Shown: positions 19,027 through 29,595 of the stretch, piece after piece
Position numbering within the stretch: the first letter of the stretch is position 1
Layout of the letters: every line of letters starts with the position of its first letter
Assembly: GCF_030452765.1 (NCBI RefSeq)
Contig: NZ_JAKDLO010000011.1
Coordinates: 1-45,274 of the forward strand
Source of the DNA: Intrasporangium sp.
GTDB lineage: Bacteria > Actinomycetota > Actinomycetes > Actinomycetales > Dermatophilaceae
DNA length: 45,274 nt
Direction of reading: 5' to 3'
Position numbers and translations under genes: made by a program
Notes under the pieces: model-generated
Seen by the model: only the letters and a program-made list of their open reading frames with translations
Databases searched by the model: none
What the model was told of the DNA's origin: nothing

Positions 19027-19135
19027 CGGCATAGGATCCGGCTCTGGCACGAACTACACCCTGCTCTTCCTCGTCGCCGGCATCGTCGCGGTGCTCGGCG
19101 CCGCTGCCATCGTCCCGATCAAGAAGGTGCGCTGA
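19027..19135 (+). pseudogene. C-terminal remnant of an MFS transporter
   Basis: The last ~36 codons before the beta-glucosidase encode GSGTNYTLLFLVAGIVAV and then LGAAAIVPIKKVR. This is the typical last helix and basic tail of a major facilitator sugar transporter. Upstream, the same frame has no transporter sequence, only about 150 residues of unrelated composition. The stop (19133-19135) lies one base before the beta-glucosidase ATG, the spacing expected if the two were once co-translated. I read it as what is left of a sugar importer after an internal deletion. The short match limits certainty. Confidence 0.5.
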
Positions 19136-19136
19136 C

Positions 19137-21440
19137 ATGACCGACCTGTCCCTGTCCGACATCCCAGGGCTCGTCGCCGAGCTGACCCTCGAGGAGAAGG
19201 CCTCGCTCTGCTCGGGATCCGACTTCTGGCACACCCAAGAGGTGCAGCGGCTCGGGATCCCGGCAGTCATGCTCACGGACGGCCCGCACGGGCTGCGCAA
19301 GCAGGCCGGCGAGACCGACCACCTGGGCCTGAACGACTCGGTCCCGGCCACCTGCTTCCCCTCCGCGGCCGGGCTCGGCTCGACCTGGGACCGGGACCTG
19401 CTCCACCGGGTCGGCGAAGCGCTCGGTGCCGAGACCCTGGCCAACGACGTCGCCGTCCTGCTCGGGCCGGGCATCAACATCAAGCGCAGTCCGCTGTGCG
19501 GGCGCAACTTCGAGTACCTCTCCGAGGACCCTTACCTCACCGGTGAGCTGGCCGCACCCCTGGTCACCGGTGTCCAGTCCCACGGCGTCGGCACGTCGCT
19601 CAAGCACTTCGCGGCCAACAACCAGGAGACCGACCGCATGCGGGTCTCCGTCGAGGTCGACGAACGCACCCTCCGCGAGATCTACCTTCCGGCGTTCGAG
19701 ACGGTGGTCACGCGCTCCCACCCCTGGACCGTCATGTGCTCCTACAACAAGATCAACGGCACGTACGCCTCGCAGGACCCATGGCTGCTGACCGAGGTGC
19801 TGCGCGACGAGTGGGGCTTCGAGGGCCTGGTCGTCTCCGACTGGGGCGCCGTCGACGACCGGGTCGCCGGCGTGGCTGCCGGGCTCGACCTGGAGATGCC
19901 GTCCTCGAGAGGCGTCAACGACGCGAGGATCGTCGAGGCGGTCCGGTCGGGCTCGCTCGACGAGGCGGACCTCGATGCTGCCGTGACCCGGGTGCTGACC
20001 CTGGTCGCGCGTTCCCGGCAGGCGGGTTCCGAGCCGGCGTCGTTCGACATCGAGGCCAACCACGCGCTGGCCCACGAGGTGGCCACCCGGACCGCGGTGC
20101 TCCTGAAGAACGATGGCGTGCTGCCGCTCGAGGGGGCAACGCTCGAGAGCACGGCCGTGGTCATCGGCGAGATGGCCCGCACGCCGCGCTACCAGGGTGC
20201 CGGGTCCTCCCACGTCAACCCGTCCCGGCTCGTCAGCGCGCTCGACGCGCTCGCCGAGCGGGGGCTGCAGGTGCCGTTCGCCCCTGGTTACCGCCTGGCC
20301 GAGGCGGCGGACGAGCCCGAGCCGGACCGCTCCGACGAGGACCTGCGGCGCGAGGCGGCCCTGCTGGCCACCGGCCGCACAGCCGTGCTCTTCCTCGGCC
20401 TTCCTGCTGCCGACGAGTCAGAGGGCTACGACCGCGAGCACCTGGACCTGCCAGTCAGCCACGTCTCCCTGCTCCGGGCGGTCGCCGAGGTGGCCGACCA
20501 CGTCGTCGTGCTGCTCTCCAACGGCTCCGCCGTCGCCGTGGCCGACTGGGAAGAGCAGGCGGACGCCATCCTCGAGCTCTGGCTCGGTGGACAGGCCGGT
20601 GGCAGCGCCGCCGTGGGCCTGCTGCTCGGCGACGCCGCACCGTCCGGCCACCTCGCCGAGTCCATGCCGGAACGCCTTGCCGACGTGCCCGCCCAGCTCA
20701 ACTTCCCGGGTGAGGACGGCTCCGTGCACTACGGCGAGCGGATCTTCATCGGCTACCGCGGGCTGGACGCCATAGAGGCGCCGGTCTCCTACCCGTTCGG
20801 GCACGGCCTGACCTACACGAGCTTCGACTACACCGAGCTCGACGTCACCGCCGCTCCGGTCACCGCCGAGACGGCCGAGCATGACGTCGTCGTCCGGGTA
20901 GCCGCCGTCGTGACGAACACCGGCGGACGCGACGGCGTGGCGGTCCCGCAGCTCTACGTCGGCCGGCCGCACTCGGCGATCGCTCGGGCCCCCCGCGAGC
21001 TGCGAGGGTTCGACCGGGTCGAGCTCGCACCGGGGCAGTCCCGTCGAGTCGAGTTCGCCCTGACCCGGCGCGACCTCAGCCACTGGGATGTCGGGACCCA
21101 CGGCTGGGCGCTCGAGCCGGGCATCCTCGTCGTGTCGGTCGGCTCGTCGTCGCGAGACCTCCCCCTCCGGGCCACCACCCAGCTCGAGGCGCCGGTCCTG
21201 CGCCGGCCCCTGAACGACCACTCGACCATCCGCGAATGGATGGAGCACCCCGAGGCCGGGCCCGCGCTCAGCCATGCGATGGGCGACTTCGCGGCCACGT
21301 TCGGGCCGGACAGCCCCGACCCGATGACGGCCGCCTTCCTCATGGCGATGCCCGTGGTCAAGGTCCCGCTCATGGGCATGAGCGACGCGATCACGCTCGA
21401 TGACCTGGACGCGCTGCTGGCCCGCTACGGCAACCGGTGA
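19137..21440 (+). CDS. glycoside hydrolase family 3 beta-glucosidase
   Basis: A 767-residue GH3 enzyme that releases terminal beta-linked glucose (or similar sugars) from oligosaccharides and glycosides. Residues ~1-300 form the TIM-barrel domain: [12 protein letters not shown] and [11 protein letters not shown] near the start, [12 protein letters not shown] in the middle, and catalytic nucleophile D235 in [10 protein letters not shown]. The alpha/beta sandwich domain follows ([16 protein letters not shown]), then a fibronectin-III-like domain from about residue 570 ([17 protein letters not shown]). No signal peptide is present, so it acts in the cytoplasm on imported sugar. The importer gene once next to it seems to have been lost. 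Confidence 0.94.
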   Translation: MTDLSLSDIPGLVAELTLEEKASLCSGSDFWHTQEVQRLGIPAVMLTDGPHGLRKQAGETDHLGLNDSVPATCFPSAAGLGSTWDRDLLHRVGEALGAETLANDVAVLLGPGINIKRSPLCGRNFEYLSEDPYLTGELAAPLVTGVQSHGVGTSLKHFAANNQETDRMRVSVEVDERTLREIYLPAFETVVTRSHPWTVMCSYNKINGTYASQDPWLLTEVLRDEWGFEGLVVSDWGAVDDRVAGVAAGLDLEMPSSRGVNDARIVEAVRSGSLDEADLDAAVTRVLTLVARSRQAGSEPASFDIEANHALAHEVATRTAVLLKNDGVLPLEGATLESTAVVIGEMARTPRYQGAGSSHVNPSRLVSALDALAERGLQVPFAPGYRLAEAADEPEPDRSDEDLRREAALLATGRTAVLFLGLPAADESEGYDREHLDLPVSHVSLLRAVAEVADHVVVLLSNGSAVAVADWEEQADAILELWLGGQAGGSAAVGLLLGDAAPSGHLAESMPERLADVPAQLNFPGEDGSVHYGERIFIGYRGLDAIEAPVSYPFGHGLTYTSFDYTELDVTAAPVTAETAEHDVVVRVAAVVTNTGGRDGVAVPQLYVGRPHSAIARAPRELRGFDRVELAPGQSRRVEFALTRRDLSHWDVGTHGWALEPGILVVSVGSSSRDLPLRATTQLEAPVLRRPLNDHSTIREWMEHPEAGPALSHAMGDFAATFGPDSPDPMTAAFLMAMPVVKVPLMGMSDAITLDDLDALLARYGNR

Positions 21441-21516
21441 GTCCGGGGGGCAGCGGGGGCTGCGGGGCAGGGTCCTCATCAGCCGTCATCCGAAGGTTGA
21501 AGGGCATGATGGGGGC

Positions 21517-22920
21517 ATGAGCGAACCAGCGGAGACCAGGACCGAACACGACTCGATGGGTGAGGTGCAGGTCCCGGCCTCCGCCCTCTGGGGCGCGCAG
21601 ACCGCCCGCGCGGTAGAGAACTTCCCGATCAGCGGGCAGGGCGTCCCGCCCGAGGTCGTGCACGCGCTGGCACGCCTCAAGTCAGCCGCCGCGCAGGTCA
21701 ACGCCGAGCTCGGCGGCCTCGACCGGGAGCGCGCCGACGCGATCAGCGCGGCCGCCGACGAGGTCGCGAAGGGACAGCACGACGAGCACTTCCCGATCGA
21801 CGTCTTCCAGACGGGTTCGGGCACCTCGACGAACATGAACGTCAACGAGGTGGTCGCCCGGCTCGCGCACCTGCAGAGCGACCTGCAGGTCCACCCGAAC
21901 GACCACGTCAACATGGGCCAGTCGAGCAACGACACCTTCCCCAGCGCGCTGCGGATCGCCGCGACCCAGGCGGCTCTCGGCGATCTCGTGCCGGCTCTCG
22001 AGCATCTCGCTGCGTCCCTGGGCCGCAAGGCGACCGAGTTCGTCGACGTCGTCAAGTCCGGCCGCACCCACCTCATGGACGCCGTGCCGGTGACCGTCGG
22101 GCAGGAGCTCGGCGGCTACCAGCGCCAGGTCGAGCTCGGGCGGGCGCGAGTGGCCCGCGCCGCCGAGGCGACGAGCGAGCTGCCGCTCGGCGGGACTGCC
22201 GCGGGGACCGGGCTCAACGCGGCTCCGGGTTTCGCAGCCGCGGTCATCGCCAAGGTCGCCGAGGCGAGCGGGATCTCCTTCGTCGAGGCGCAGGACCACT
22301 TCGAGGCCCAGTCGGCCCAGGACGCGGTCGTCGAGCTGTCCGGGGCCGTCAAGGTCGTCGCCGTCAGCCTGACGAAGATCTGCAACGACCTGCGGTGGAT
22401 GTCCTCGGGCCCGCGCACCGGCCTCGGTGAGATCCACCTGCCGGACCTGCAGCCCGGCTCGAGCATCATGCCGGGCAAGGTCAACCCGGTCATCTGTGAG
22501 GCGACCCTGATGGCCTGTGCGCAGGTGATCGGCAACGACGTGACGGTCACGACGGCGGGCGCGGCAGGCAACTTCGAGCTGAACGTCATGCTGCCCGTGC
22601 TCGCGAAGAACATCCTCGAGTCGATCCGCCTGCTCGCCGCTACGTCGCGGCTGCTCGCCGACCGGTGCGTCGACGGGATCACCGCCGAGGTCGAGCACGC
22701 CCGCGAGCTCGCCGAGAGCTCACCGTCGATCGTGACGCCGCTCAACCGCTACATCGGCTACGAGGCGGCGGCTGCCGTCGTCAAGCGAGCCATCAAGGAA
22801 CGCAAGACGATCCGTGAGGTTGTCCTCGAAGATGGTCACGTCGCCGACGGCAAGCTCACGGAGGCGCAGCTCGACGAGGCGCTCGACGTCCTCGCGATGA
22901 CCCGCCCGCCCGCGCGCTGA
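21517..22920 (+). CDS. fumC: class II fumarate hydratase
   Basis: A 467-residue fumarase that reversibly hydrates fumarate to malate in the TCA cycle, iron-independent and homotetrameric. Motifs: [24 protein letters not shown], catalytic His in [17 protein letters not shown], and the superfamily signature [11 protein letters not shown] with the flexible catalytic Ser loop. The length is normal (460-470). ATG 21517 ([12 protein letters not shown]) is chosen because the usual DSMGEVQVP start of the fold follows shortly. There is no good Shine-Dalgarno, but CATGAT lies six bases upstream and could be a -10 box for a leaderless mRNA. Confidence 0.96.
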   Translation: MSEPAETRTEHDSMGEVQVPASALWGAQTARAVENFPISGQGVPPEVVHALARLKSAAAQVNAELGGLDRERADAISAAADEVAKGQHDEHFPIDVFQTGSGTSTNMNVNEVVARLAHLQSDLQVHPNDHVNMGQSSNDTFPSALRIAATQAALGDLVPALEHLAASLGRKATEFVDVVKSGRTHLMDAVPVTVGQELGGYQRQVELGRARVARAAEATSELPLGGTAAGTGLNAAPGFAAAVIAKVAEASGISFVEAQDHFEAQSAQDAVVELSGAVKVVAVSLTKICNDLRWMSSGPRTGLGEIHLPDLQPGSSIMPGKVNPVICEATLMACAQVIGNDVTVTTAGAAGNFELNVMLPVLAKNILESIRLLAATSRLLADRCVDGITAEVEHARELAESSPSIVTPLNRYIGYEAAAAVVKRAIKERKTIREVVLEDGHVADGKLTEAQLDEALDVLAMTRPPAR

Positions 22921-22938
22921 GCAGTCCACTGTGCAGCA

Positions 22939-22970
22939 CCGGGGGCCACCCGCACGGCGCTGGCCCCCGG
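22939..22970 (+). terminator. strong hairpin after fumC
   Basis: CCGGGGGCCA and TGGCCCCCGG pair perfectly over ten bases around a 12-base loop, 18 bases after the fumC stop. There is no T-run, as is usual in high-GC actinobacteria. The facing gene hepT ends about 180 bases further on, so the hairpin could also stop read-through from that side. Confidence 0.75.
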
Positions 22971-22996
22971 GTTCCACCGGCCATCGTGGACCGACC

Positions 22997-23080
22997 CACG
23001 AGAAGCGACATCGAACGCAGTTCTCGAGGGATTCCGGCCTGAACCACCACGAGAACTGACGACGAGGGCAGTTGTCGCGG
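22997..23080. repeat. pair of related palindromic elements
   Basis: Two ~33-base units (22997-23030 and 23048-23080) share CACGAGAA, GAC, CGA, GCAGTT and TCG in register. Each is also a dyad: CGAGAA with TTCTCG in the first, and CGAGAACTG with CAGTTGTCG in the second. They lie between two converging genes and resemble REP-like intergenic elements. Confidence 0.65.
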
Positions 23081-23116
23081 CGCTGTCGCCACGTCGCGGC
23101 GCCCGGCCACCCAGAG

Positions 23117-23157
23117 GGGGAGGGGTCAGCCGACGAGAGGGGAGGGGTCAGCCGACG
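23117..23157. repeat. 19-bp direct repeat across the hepT stop codon
   Basis: GGGGAGGGGTCAGCCGACG occurs at 23117-23135 and again at 23139-23157. The second copy contains the hepT stop codon and last codons; the first is a duplicate just outside the gene. It looks like a small slippage or tandem duplication. Confidence 0.85.
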
Positions 23158-24158
23158 CGGTCGACGACGCTCATCGGAAGGGCCTGCAGGGCCGCCTTGG
23201 CAGAGCTGTCCGGCAGCGGGTCGAGCAGGCGCTGGGCGTCCCGAGCCACGGCAAAGGTCTCCTCGCGGGCCATCACCAGTCCGGGGTGCACCCGCAGCAG
23301 GGCGAGCGCCTCCTCGACGGCGGCGTCGTCGCGCGACAGGTCCCGAGCGAGCAGGTCGTGCAGGCGGGCGTCGGCCGGGTCGCGGGAGCCGCGAGCCCGG
23401 ATCACGGCGAGGGTGTCGACCCCCTCGCGCAGGTCCGTGCCGGGGGTCTTGCCCGACTCCCCCGACTCCGAGGCGATGTCGATGACGTCGTCGGCGAGCT
23501 GGAAGGCGATCCCGATCTTCTCGCCGTAGGAGCGCATGATCTCCACGAGCGCGGGTGAGCCGCCGCTGAACATCACCCCGTAGCGCCCTGCGGTCGCGAT
23601 CAGGGCGCCGGTCTTGTCGGCGAGCACCGACAGGTAGTAGTCCACCGGGTCCACCCCGGGCGGGCAGGGCCGGTCGTCACGGATCTGGCCGGCGCACAGC
23701 CGGATGAAGGTGCGTGCCTGGATGAGGACGGCTTCCGCACCGAGGTGCGCGATGATCTCGGAGGCCTTGCCGAACAGCAGGTCGCCGACGAGGATCGCGG
23801 TGGAGTTGTCGAACGCGGCGTTGACCGACGGCACGCCCCGGCGCACGTCGGCCTGGTCCATGACGTCGTCGTGGTAGAGCGACGCGAGGTGGGTCAGCTC
23901 CACACCGGCGGCTGCCCTGACGACCGCGTCGTTGATGCCGCCCGCGAGCTCGGCGGCAAGGAGGGTCAGCAACGGCCGGAACCGTTTGCCGCCGGCGGCC
24001 GCGAGGTGTCCAGACGCTTGGGCGATGAAGGGGTCGTCGTGGTCGACGACCTCCTCGAGGAAGGCGTCCACTCGGCTCAGCCCATCCTCGAGGCGCGCCG
24101 TGAGCCCCGGCGTCGCCCCGGGGATGGACAGCATGGGCGGGGTGGTCTGCGTCGTCAT
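23148..24158 (-). CDS. trans-polyprenyl diphosphate synthase (menaquinone tail)
   Basis: A 336-residue all-alpha prenyltransferase. The first Asp-rich motif is H96-D97-D98-V-M-D101 in ASLYHDDVMDQADVRRG, and the second is in FQLADDVIDIASESG, with the GGKRFRP substrate motif at about 56-62. It extends farnesyl or geranylgeranyl diphosphate with isopentenyl diphosphate to make the long chain attached to menaquinone. The ATG at 24158 is preferred over GTG 24164 because an AGAGG sits five bases upstream of the ATG. It starts 21 bases after the nuoN stop and is probably the last gene of the menJ-nuo operon. Chain length cannot be read with certainty; hepta- to nonaprenyl is likely. Confidence 0.92.
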   Translation of the reverse strand: MTTQTTPPMLSIPGATPGLTARLEDGLSRVDAFLEEVVDHDDPFIAQASGHLAAAGGKRFRPLLTLLAAELAGGINDAVVRAAAGVELTHLASLYHDDVMDQADVRRGVPSVNAAFDNSTAILVGDLLFGKASEIIAHLGAEAVLIQARTFIRLCAGQIRDDRPCPPGVDPVDYYLSVLADKTGALIATAGRYGVMFSGGSPALVEIMRSYGEKIGIAFQLADDVIDIASESGESGKTPGTDLREGVDTLAVIRARGSRDPADARLHDLLARDLSRDDAAVEEALALLRVHPGLVMAREETFAVARDAQRLLDPLPDSSAKAALQALPMSVVDRVG

Positions 24159-24179
24159 GGACACCTCTCGAACACTCGA

Positions 24180-25772
24180 TCAACGCACGAACTGCGACGC
24201 ACGGTCGGCCAGGTCGAGCAGCGACGCTGGAACGATACCGAGCGCGAGCGTGACGAGTGTGCCGATCGCGATCGAGAACGTCATCGCGGCCGACGGGATC
24301 ACTACCTCGACCGAGTCGTCGGCCGGCTCGCTGAAGAACATCAACACGATCACACGCGCATAGACGAAGACGGTGATCGCGCTGCAGGCAGCCCCGATGA
24401 TCACCAACGCGAGACCGGTCGAGCCACCCGCGTGGATCGCGGCGGCGAACACGGCGAACTTGGCGACGAAACCGGAGGTCAACGGGATACCGGCGAAGGC
24501 GAGCATGAGGAAGGCCATGGTGCCGGCGACGATGGGGTGCTTCTTGCCGAGCCCGGCCCACTGGGACAGGTGCGTCGCCTCGCCGCCGTCCTGCCGGACG
24601 AGCGTGACCAGTGCGAACGCGGCGATGATCGAGAAGCCGTAGGTCACGACGTAGAACAGGACGGAGCTGACGCCGCTGCGGTCGAACGAGAGGACGCCGA
24701 CGAGAATGAAGCCGGCGTGCGCGATGGACGAGTACGCGAGCAGGCGCTTCATGTCGGTCTGGGCCACGGACAGGACCGAACCGACGATCATGGTCAGCAC
24801 CGCGACGATGATGACACCGTTCTGCCACTGCCAGGCCGCCGTGTCGAGGCCGACGTAGGCCAACCGGAGGATCGCGCCGAACGCGGCTGCCTTGGTGCAC
24901 GCCGCCATGAAGCCGGTGACCGGGGACGGAGCGCCCTGGTAGACGTCAGGTGTCCACCCGTGGAACGGCACCGAGTTGACCTTGAACAGCAGCCCGACGA
25001 AGACGAGGAACGCGCCGCCCAGGAGCAGCGGGTTGAGCCCGAGCTGGTTCTGCGTGATCGCGGCGCTCAGGTCGGGGAAGTACACGGACCCGGCGTAGCC
25101 GTAGAGCAGGGCCGTACCGAAGAGGAAGAACGCCGAGCTGAAGGCGCCGAGGAGGAAGTACTTCAGCGCCGCCTCCTGGGAGAGCAGCCGGCGCCTGCGC
25201 GCGAGACCCGAGAGGATGTAGAGCGGCAGGGAGAGCACCTCGAGGGCGACGAACATCCCGATGAGGTCGTTGACCGTGGGGAAGAGCATCATCCCGCCGA
25301 TGGCGAAGATCGTCAGCGGGAAGACCTCGGAGGTGATGAGGCCCGCGCGTGTCGAGGCGGCCTCGATGGCCGAGCCCGGCGTGGAGGCGCCACTCGGGGT
25401 GAACGCGTCCGAACCGACACCGCCGAACCGTTCGGCCATGGTCAGGATGCCGAGGATCCCCAACAGGACGATCGAGCCCTGCATGAACAGGGCGGGTCCG
25501 TCGATCGCCAGGGAGAACAGGCGCCGCCCCGTCGCCCCGTCCGCGAAACCCATCGTCAGGCCCTGGTGCCCGGTGGCGATGATGACGCCCACGAAGCCGA
25601 GCACGAGCCCGACGACGGCGATGGTCGCCTGGACGGTATGCCGGTGCGTGCGCGGCATGAACGCCTCGACGAGCACCCCGACGAGCGCCGTGCCGAACAC
25701 GATGAGCAGCGGCAGCACTGCCAGGTAGTCGATGTTCGCCTGCTGGAAGGCGGCCGGAGCCAGGGCGGTCAC
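24180..25772 (-). CDS. nuoN: NADH-quinone oxidoreductase subunit N
   Basis: A 530-residue antiporter-like membrane subunit, the last nuo gene of the full operon. Conserved features: Glu in GMFVALEVLSLPLYILSG, Lys in LLFKVNSVPFHGWTPDVYQGAP and MAACTKAAAFGAILRL, and the late Lys in GFVAKFAVFAAA. It forms one of the three proton channels of complex I. ATG 25772 overlaps the nuoM stop (ATGA). It is followed at once by the polyprenyl synthase gene. Confidence 0.96.
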   Translation of the reverse strand: MTALAPAAFQQANIDYLAVLPLLIVFGTALVGVLVEAFMPRTHRHTVQATIAVVGLVLGFVGVIIATGHQGLTMGFADGATGRRLFSLAIDGPALFMQGSIVLLGILGILTMAERFGGVGSDAFTPSGASTPGSAIEAASTRAGLITSEVFPLTIFAIGGMMLFPTVNDLIGMFVALEVLSLPLYILSGLARRRRLLSQEAALKYFLLGAFSSAFFLFGTALLYGYAGSVYFPDLSAAITQNQLGLNPLLLGGAFLVFVGLLFKVNSVPFHGWTPDVYQGAPSPVTGFMAACTKAAAFGAILRLAYVGLDTAAWQWQNGVIIVAVLTMIVGSVLSVAQTDMKRLLAYSSIAHAGFILVGVLSFDRSGVSSVLFYVVTYGFSIIAAFALVTLVRQDGGEATHLSQWAGLGKKHPIVAGTMAFLMLAFAGIPLTSGFVAKFAVFAAAIHAGGSTGLALVIIGAACSAITVFVYARVIVLMFFSEPADDSVEVVIPSAAMTFSIAIGTLVTLALGIVPASLLDLADRASQFVR

Positions 25773-27304
25773 TTGGTGCTCCCTTCGGCCAGGGTGGCGG
25801 GATTGGCCTGGACGTACGACAGCGTCTTGTCAACGGCCGGGTTGATCACGTCGAGGGCCGGCTTCGGGAAGAGTCCGAAGACCACGAAGAAGCCGATGAG
25901 CGGAGCCGCTACCCACTTCTCCCGGACCGACCAGTCCTTGATGTGCGACAGCCCCTCCGGCTTGGGGCCGGTCATGACCCGCTTGTACCAAAGCAGGATG
26001 TACATGGACGCCAGGATGATCACGAGACACGCGATGACGGTCCCGGCCGGGAAGACCCCGAACGCGCCGACCATGACGAGGAACTCCGAGACGAAGCTCG
26101 ACAGCCCGGGCAGGGCCAAGGTGGACAGTCCGGCGACGAGGAACGCGCCGGCGATACCGGGGGTGACCCGCTGCCACCCGCCGAAGTCCGGGATCCGCTT
26201 GCTGCCGCGCCGCTTGATGAACATCGCGGCGAAGAGGAACAGGCCGGCGGTCGCGAACCCATGGTTCAACATGTAGAGCGCGGCCCCCGCGGTGCTCGTG
26301 TTGGTGAGGGCGAAGATTCCCAGCACGATGAACCCGAAGTGGCTGATCGACGTGAACGCGATCAGGCGCATCATGTCCGTCTGCCCGATCGCGAGCAGTG
26401 CCCCGTAGATCACCGAGATCACGGCGAGGACGACAACCACGGGGGTAGCCCACGCGTTGGCCTCGGGGAAGAGCTGCAGACAGAACCGGATCATCCCGAA
26501 CGTGCCGACCTTGTCGAGCACCCCGACGAGCAGGGTGGCCGTCGCCGGAGTCGCCTCGGTGGCCGCGTCGGGCAACCAGGTGTGCACCGGCACCATCGGG
26601 GCCTTGATCGCGAACGCGACGAAGAAGCCGAGCCAGAGCAGCCGTTCGGTCGTCGGGTCGATGGACAGGCCGGTCAGCTTCGAGATGAGGAAGCCGTCCG
26701 TGCCGCCCGGGCCCTGCAGGTACAGGGCGATCACGGCGACGAGCATGACGAGCCCGCCGGCGAGGCCGAAGAGCAGGAACTTCATCGACGCGTACTGCCT
26801 GCGCGGGCCGCCGAACCGCCCGATGAGAAAGTAGATCGGGACCAGCATGGCCTCGAACAGGATGTAGAAGAGGAAGACGTCCGTCGCCGAGAAGACCCCG
26901 ACCATGAACGGGACGAGCGAGAGGAGCAGGCCGTAGTAGGCCTTGACCCGGCGGCCGCCGTCACCCTCGTCCTCCACGTCGTGCCAGGCGGCGAGCAGGC
27001 ACACCGGTGTCAGCACGAGCGACATGAGGATCAGGATGAGCGCGATGCCGTCGACCCCGAGCGCGTAGTTCACCCCGAACTGCGGGATCCACGCATGCTG
27101 CTCGGCCAGCTGGAACTGCGCCGGCGAGCTCCTGTCGAACTGGGTCGCCGCCACGATGCCCACCGCGAGGGTGACCAGCGAGACGCCGAACGCGAGGCGC
27201 TTGGCCTGCTCGGCCGGCCCGGGGAGGACGGCGACGAGCAGCGACCCCACGGCTGGGATGACGATCAGCAGCGTCAGCCACGGAACACTGGACATCTGCG
27301 ACAT
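25769..27304 (-). CDS. nuoM: NADH-quinone oxidoreductase subunit M
   Basis: A 511-residue proton-pumping membrane subunit. It shows Glu in FLFYILFEAMLVPIYFLIG, Lys in FAIKAPMVPVHTWLPDAATEAP-type sequence, Lys in LLVGVLDKVGTFGMIRF, and the late Glu in SSFVSEFLVMVG. ATG 27304 shares its last-strand base with the nuoL stop (TGATG); a second Met three codons in (27295) is also possible. A far longer open frame upstream is only a shadow of nuoL. Confidence 0.96.
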   Translation of the reverse strand: MSQMSSVPWLTLLIVIPAVGSLLVAVLPGPAEQAKRLAFGVSLVTLAVGIVAATQFDRSSPAQFQLAEQHAWIPQFGVNYALGVDGIALILILMSLVLTPVCLLAAWHDVEDEGDGGRRVKAYYGLLLSLVPFMVGVFSATDVFLFYILFEAMLVPIYFLIGRFGGPRRQYASMKFLLFGLAGGLVMLVAVIALYLQGPGGTDGFLISKLTGLSIDPTTERLLWLGFFVAFAIKAPMVPVHTWLPDAATEATPATATLLVGVLDKVGTFGMIRFCLQLFPEANAWATPVVVVLAVISVIYGALLAIGQTDMMRLIAFTSISHFGFIVLGIFALTNTSTAGAALYMLNHGFATAGLFLFAAMFIKRRGSKRIPDFGGWQRVTPGIAGAFLVAGLSTLALPGLSSFVSEFLVMVGAFGVFPAGTVIACLVIILASMYILLWYKRVMTGPKPEGLSHIKDWSVREKWVAAPLIGFFVVFGLFPKPALDVINPAVDKTLSYVQANPATLAEGSTK

Positions 27305-29283
27305 CACTGGATCACCCACAATGCTCCGAGGATGGCGACGATGCCGGCAAGCATCGTCAGGGCGTAGGACCGGACGAAACCGTTCTGGACCTTGCGCATC
27401 CGAGCCGCCCAGCCGCCGATGAAAGCCGCGAGGCCGCCTGCTGCGCCGTCGATTCCCTCGCCGTCGGCGAAGACGAGCGACCGGGTCAGGTGGATGCCGG
27501 GGCGCATGAGGAGGGCCTCGTTGACGTGGTCCTGGTAGAGGTCCAGCCGCGCCGCCTTGGTCAGCTGGTTGCCGGCCGGCGCGGTCAGCGGGACGTCGTC
27601 TCGCAGGTAGCGCATCCACGCGAGACCGCCTCCGACGAGCACGAACACGAGGGTCACGGCGATGATCACCGGCACGGGGATCACCGGATGGTGTTCCTCG
27701 ACGGCTCCGGTGACCGGCTCGAGCCACGTCGAGAACGCACCGGTCGGCCCGAGGATCAGGCCCATGAAGGCCGAGCCGATCGCAAGCACGATCATCGGGA
27801 TGGTCATCGTGGCCGGCGACTCGTGCGGGTGCACATCCTCGGTCCACCGCCGCTTCCCGTGGAACGTCATGAAGAACAGGCGGGTCATGTAGAAGGCGGT
27901 GATCCCGGCGCCGATGAGCGCCGCGAGCCCGAACACCCACGGCCGCCAGCCTTCGCCGACGAAGGCCGACTCGATGATCTTGTCCTTGCTCCAGAAGCCG
28001 GCGAACGGCGGGATGCCGATGATCGCCAGCCAGCCGGCGCCGAAGGTCAGCCAGGTGATCTTCATGACCGTGGCCAGGCCCCCGAACCGCCGCATGTCGA
28101 CCTGGTCGTTCATCGCGTGCATGACCGAGCCGGAGCCGAGGAACATGCCGGCCTTGAAGAAGCCGTGCGTGATCAGGTGGAAGATCGCGAACGCGTAGCC
28201 GATCGGGCCGAGCCCGGCGGCGAGCATCATGTAGCCGATCTGCGACATCGTCGAGGCGGCGAGCGCCTTCTTGATGTCGTCCTTGGCGCACCCGACGATC
28301 GCCCCGAACAGCAGCGTGATCGCGCCGACGATGGCCACGATGAGCTGAGCAGTCGGAGACGCCTCGAAGATCGTCCCGGAGCGCACGATGAGGTAGACGC
28401 CGGCGGTCACCATCGTCGCGGCGTGGATCAGTGCCGAGACCGGGGTCGGGCCGGCCATCGCGTCACCGAGCCAGCTCTGCAGGGGGAACTGCGCCGACTT
28501 GCCGCAGGCCGCGAGGAGCAGCATCAGCCCCATGGCTGTCATGAAGCCCTGGTTGGCGCCCTGCAGCCCGGCCACCCCGACGTTGACGTCCGCGAAGTTC
28601 ACCGAGCCGAAGTGGAAGAACATGATGAACATCGCGACGGACAGGCCGAAGTCACCGACCCGGTTGGCGAAGAACGCCTTGTTGGCGGCGGTCGCATAGG
28701 CGGGGTTCATGTTCCAGAACCCGATGAGCAGCCACGAGGCGAGACCGACACCCTCCCAGCCCATGTAGAGGGCGAGGTAGTTGTCGGCGAGCACGAGCAG
28801 CAGCATCGAGGCGACGAAGAAGTTGAGGTAGGCGAAGAAGCGCCGCCGGTCGGGGTCGTGCTTCATGTACCCGATCGAGTACACGTGGATGAGCGACCCG
28901 ACGAAGGTGATGAGCAGGACGAACGCCAACGAGAGGGGGTCGACGAGCAGGTTGACGTCGGCAGTGAACGAGCCGCCGGTCACCCACTCGTAGACGTGCA
29001 CGCTCCAAGCCCGGTCTTCCGACGGCTGGCCGAACATGACGAAGAAGAGGATGAGCCCGACGACGAAGGATGCCCAGGAGAGCAGGGTCGCCGCGACCGG
29101 TCCCCAGCGGTCCGTGCGTCGCCCGCCGAGCAGGAGGACCGCGGTGCCGAGCAGCGGGAAGGCGATGAGTAGCCACGCGTATGACGCGAAGCCCGTCGCC
29201 GCGTGCGCCTCGCCGTCGTGCGTGGCGAGCCCGGCGGCATACGTGCTGGCGGAACTGAGCAGGCTCGGGAGAGCAGTTGGCAT
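27304..29283 (-). CDS. nuoL: NADH-quinone oxidoreductase subunit L
   Basis: A 659-residue membrane subunit, the farthest pump and the carrier of the lateral helix. Motifs: Glu in [17 protein letters not shown], Lys in [19 protein letters not shown], His in [13 protein letters not shown], and Lys in [12 protein letters not shown]. The usual His in PLHTW is Gln here (FPLQSW). ATG 29283 is preceded by AAGGAGC at a spacing of about eight. A 12-base gap separates it from nuoK. Confidence 0.96.
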   Translation of the reverse strand: MPTALPSLLSSASTYAAGLATHDGEAHAATGFASYAWLLIAFPLLGTAVLLLGGRRTDRWGPVAATLLSWASFVVGLILFFVMFGQPSEDRAWSVHVYEWVTGGSFTADVNLLVDPLSLAFVLLITFVGSLIHVYSIGYMKHDPDRRRFFAYLNFFVASMLLLVLADNYLALYMGWEGVGLASWLLIGFWNMNPAYATAANKAFFANRVGDFGLSVAMFIMFFHFGSVNFADVNVGVAGLQGANQGFMTAMGLMLLLAACGKSAQFPLQSWLGDAMAGPTPVSALIHAATMVTAGVYLIVRSGTIFEASPTAQLIVAIVGAITLLFGAIVGCAKDDIKKALAASTMSQIGYMMLAAGLGPIGYAFAIFHLITHGFFKAGMFLGSGSVMHAMNDQVDMRRFGGLATVMKITWLTFGAGWLAIIGIPPFAGFWSKDKIIESAFVGEGWRPWVFGLAALIGAGITAFYMTRLFFMTFHGKRRWTEDVHPHESPATMTIPMIVLAIGSAFMGLILGPTGAFSTWLEPVTGAVEEHHPVIPVPVIIAVTLVFVLVGGGLAWMRYLRDDVPLTAPAGNQLTKAARLDLYQDHVNEALLMRPGIHLTRSLVFADGEGIDGAAGGLAAFIGGWAARMRKVQNGFVRSYALTMLAGIVAILGALWVIQ

Positions 29284-29295
29284 CCCTGGGGCTCC

Positions 29296-29595
29296 TTACA
29301 GCTTCAGCAGGTTGGCGTCGTCGACCGAAGCCGACCGGCGGGCACGGAAGATCGCCATGATGATGCCGAGCCCGACGACGACCTCGGCGGCGGCGACGAC
29401 CATGACGAACAGGGCCATGACCTGCCCGTCGAGGTCGCCGTGCATCCGCGAGAAGGTGACGAGCGACAGGTTCGCGGCGTTGAGCATGAGCTCGACGCCC
29501 ATGAAGACGATGATCGCGTTGCGCCGCACGAGCACGGTGGCGCCGCCGATCGCGAACAGGATCACGGACAGGTAGATGTAGTGGACCGGGCTCAT
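29296..29595 (-). CDS. nuoK: NADH-quinone oxidoreductase subunit K
   Basis: A 99-residue, three-helix membrane subunit. The conserved Glu residues are in [18 protein letters not shown] and [19 protein letters not shown]. The length is normal. The start ATG 29595 (MSPVHYIYL) overlaps the nuoJ stop as ATGA. It ends in TAA, one of few in this operon. Confidence 0.96.
   Translation of the reverse strand: MSPVHYIYLSVILFAIGGATVLVRRNAIIVFMGVELMLNAANLSLVTFSRMHGDLDGQVMALFVMVVAAAEVVVGLGIIMAIFRARRSASVDDANLLKL

Noticed and set aside
23745-26276. An 843-codon open frame opposite hepT, nuoN and part of nuoM
   Set aside because: It runs across three genes with clear functions and is made of Glu/Asp/Arg/His-rich filler; it is a shadow.
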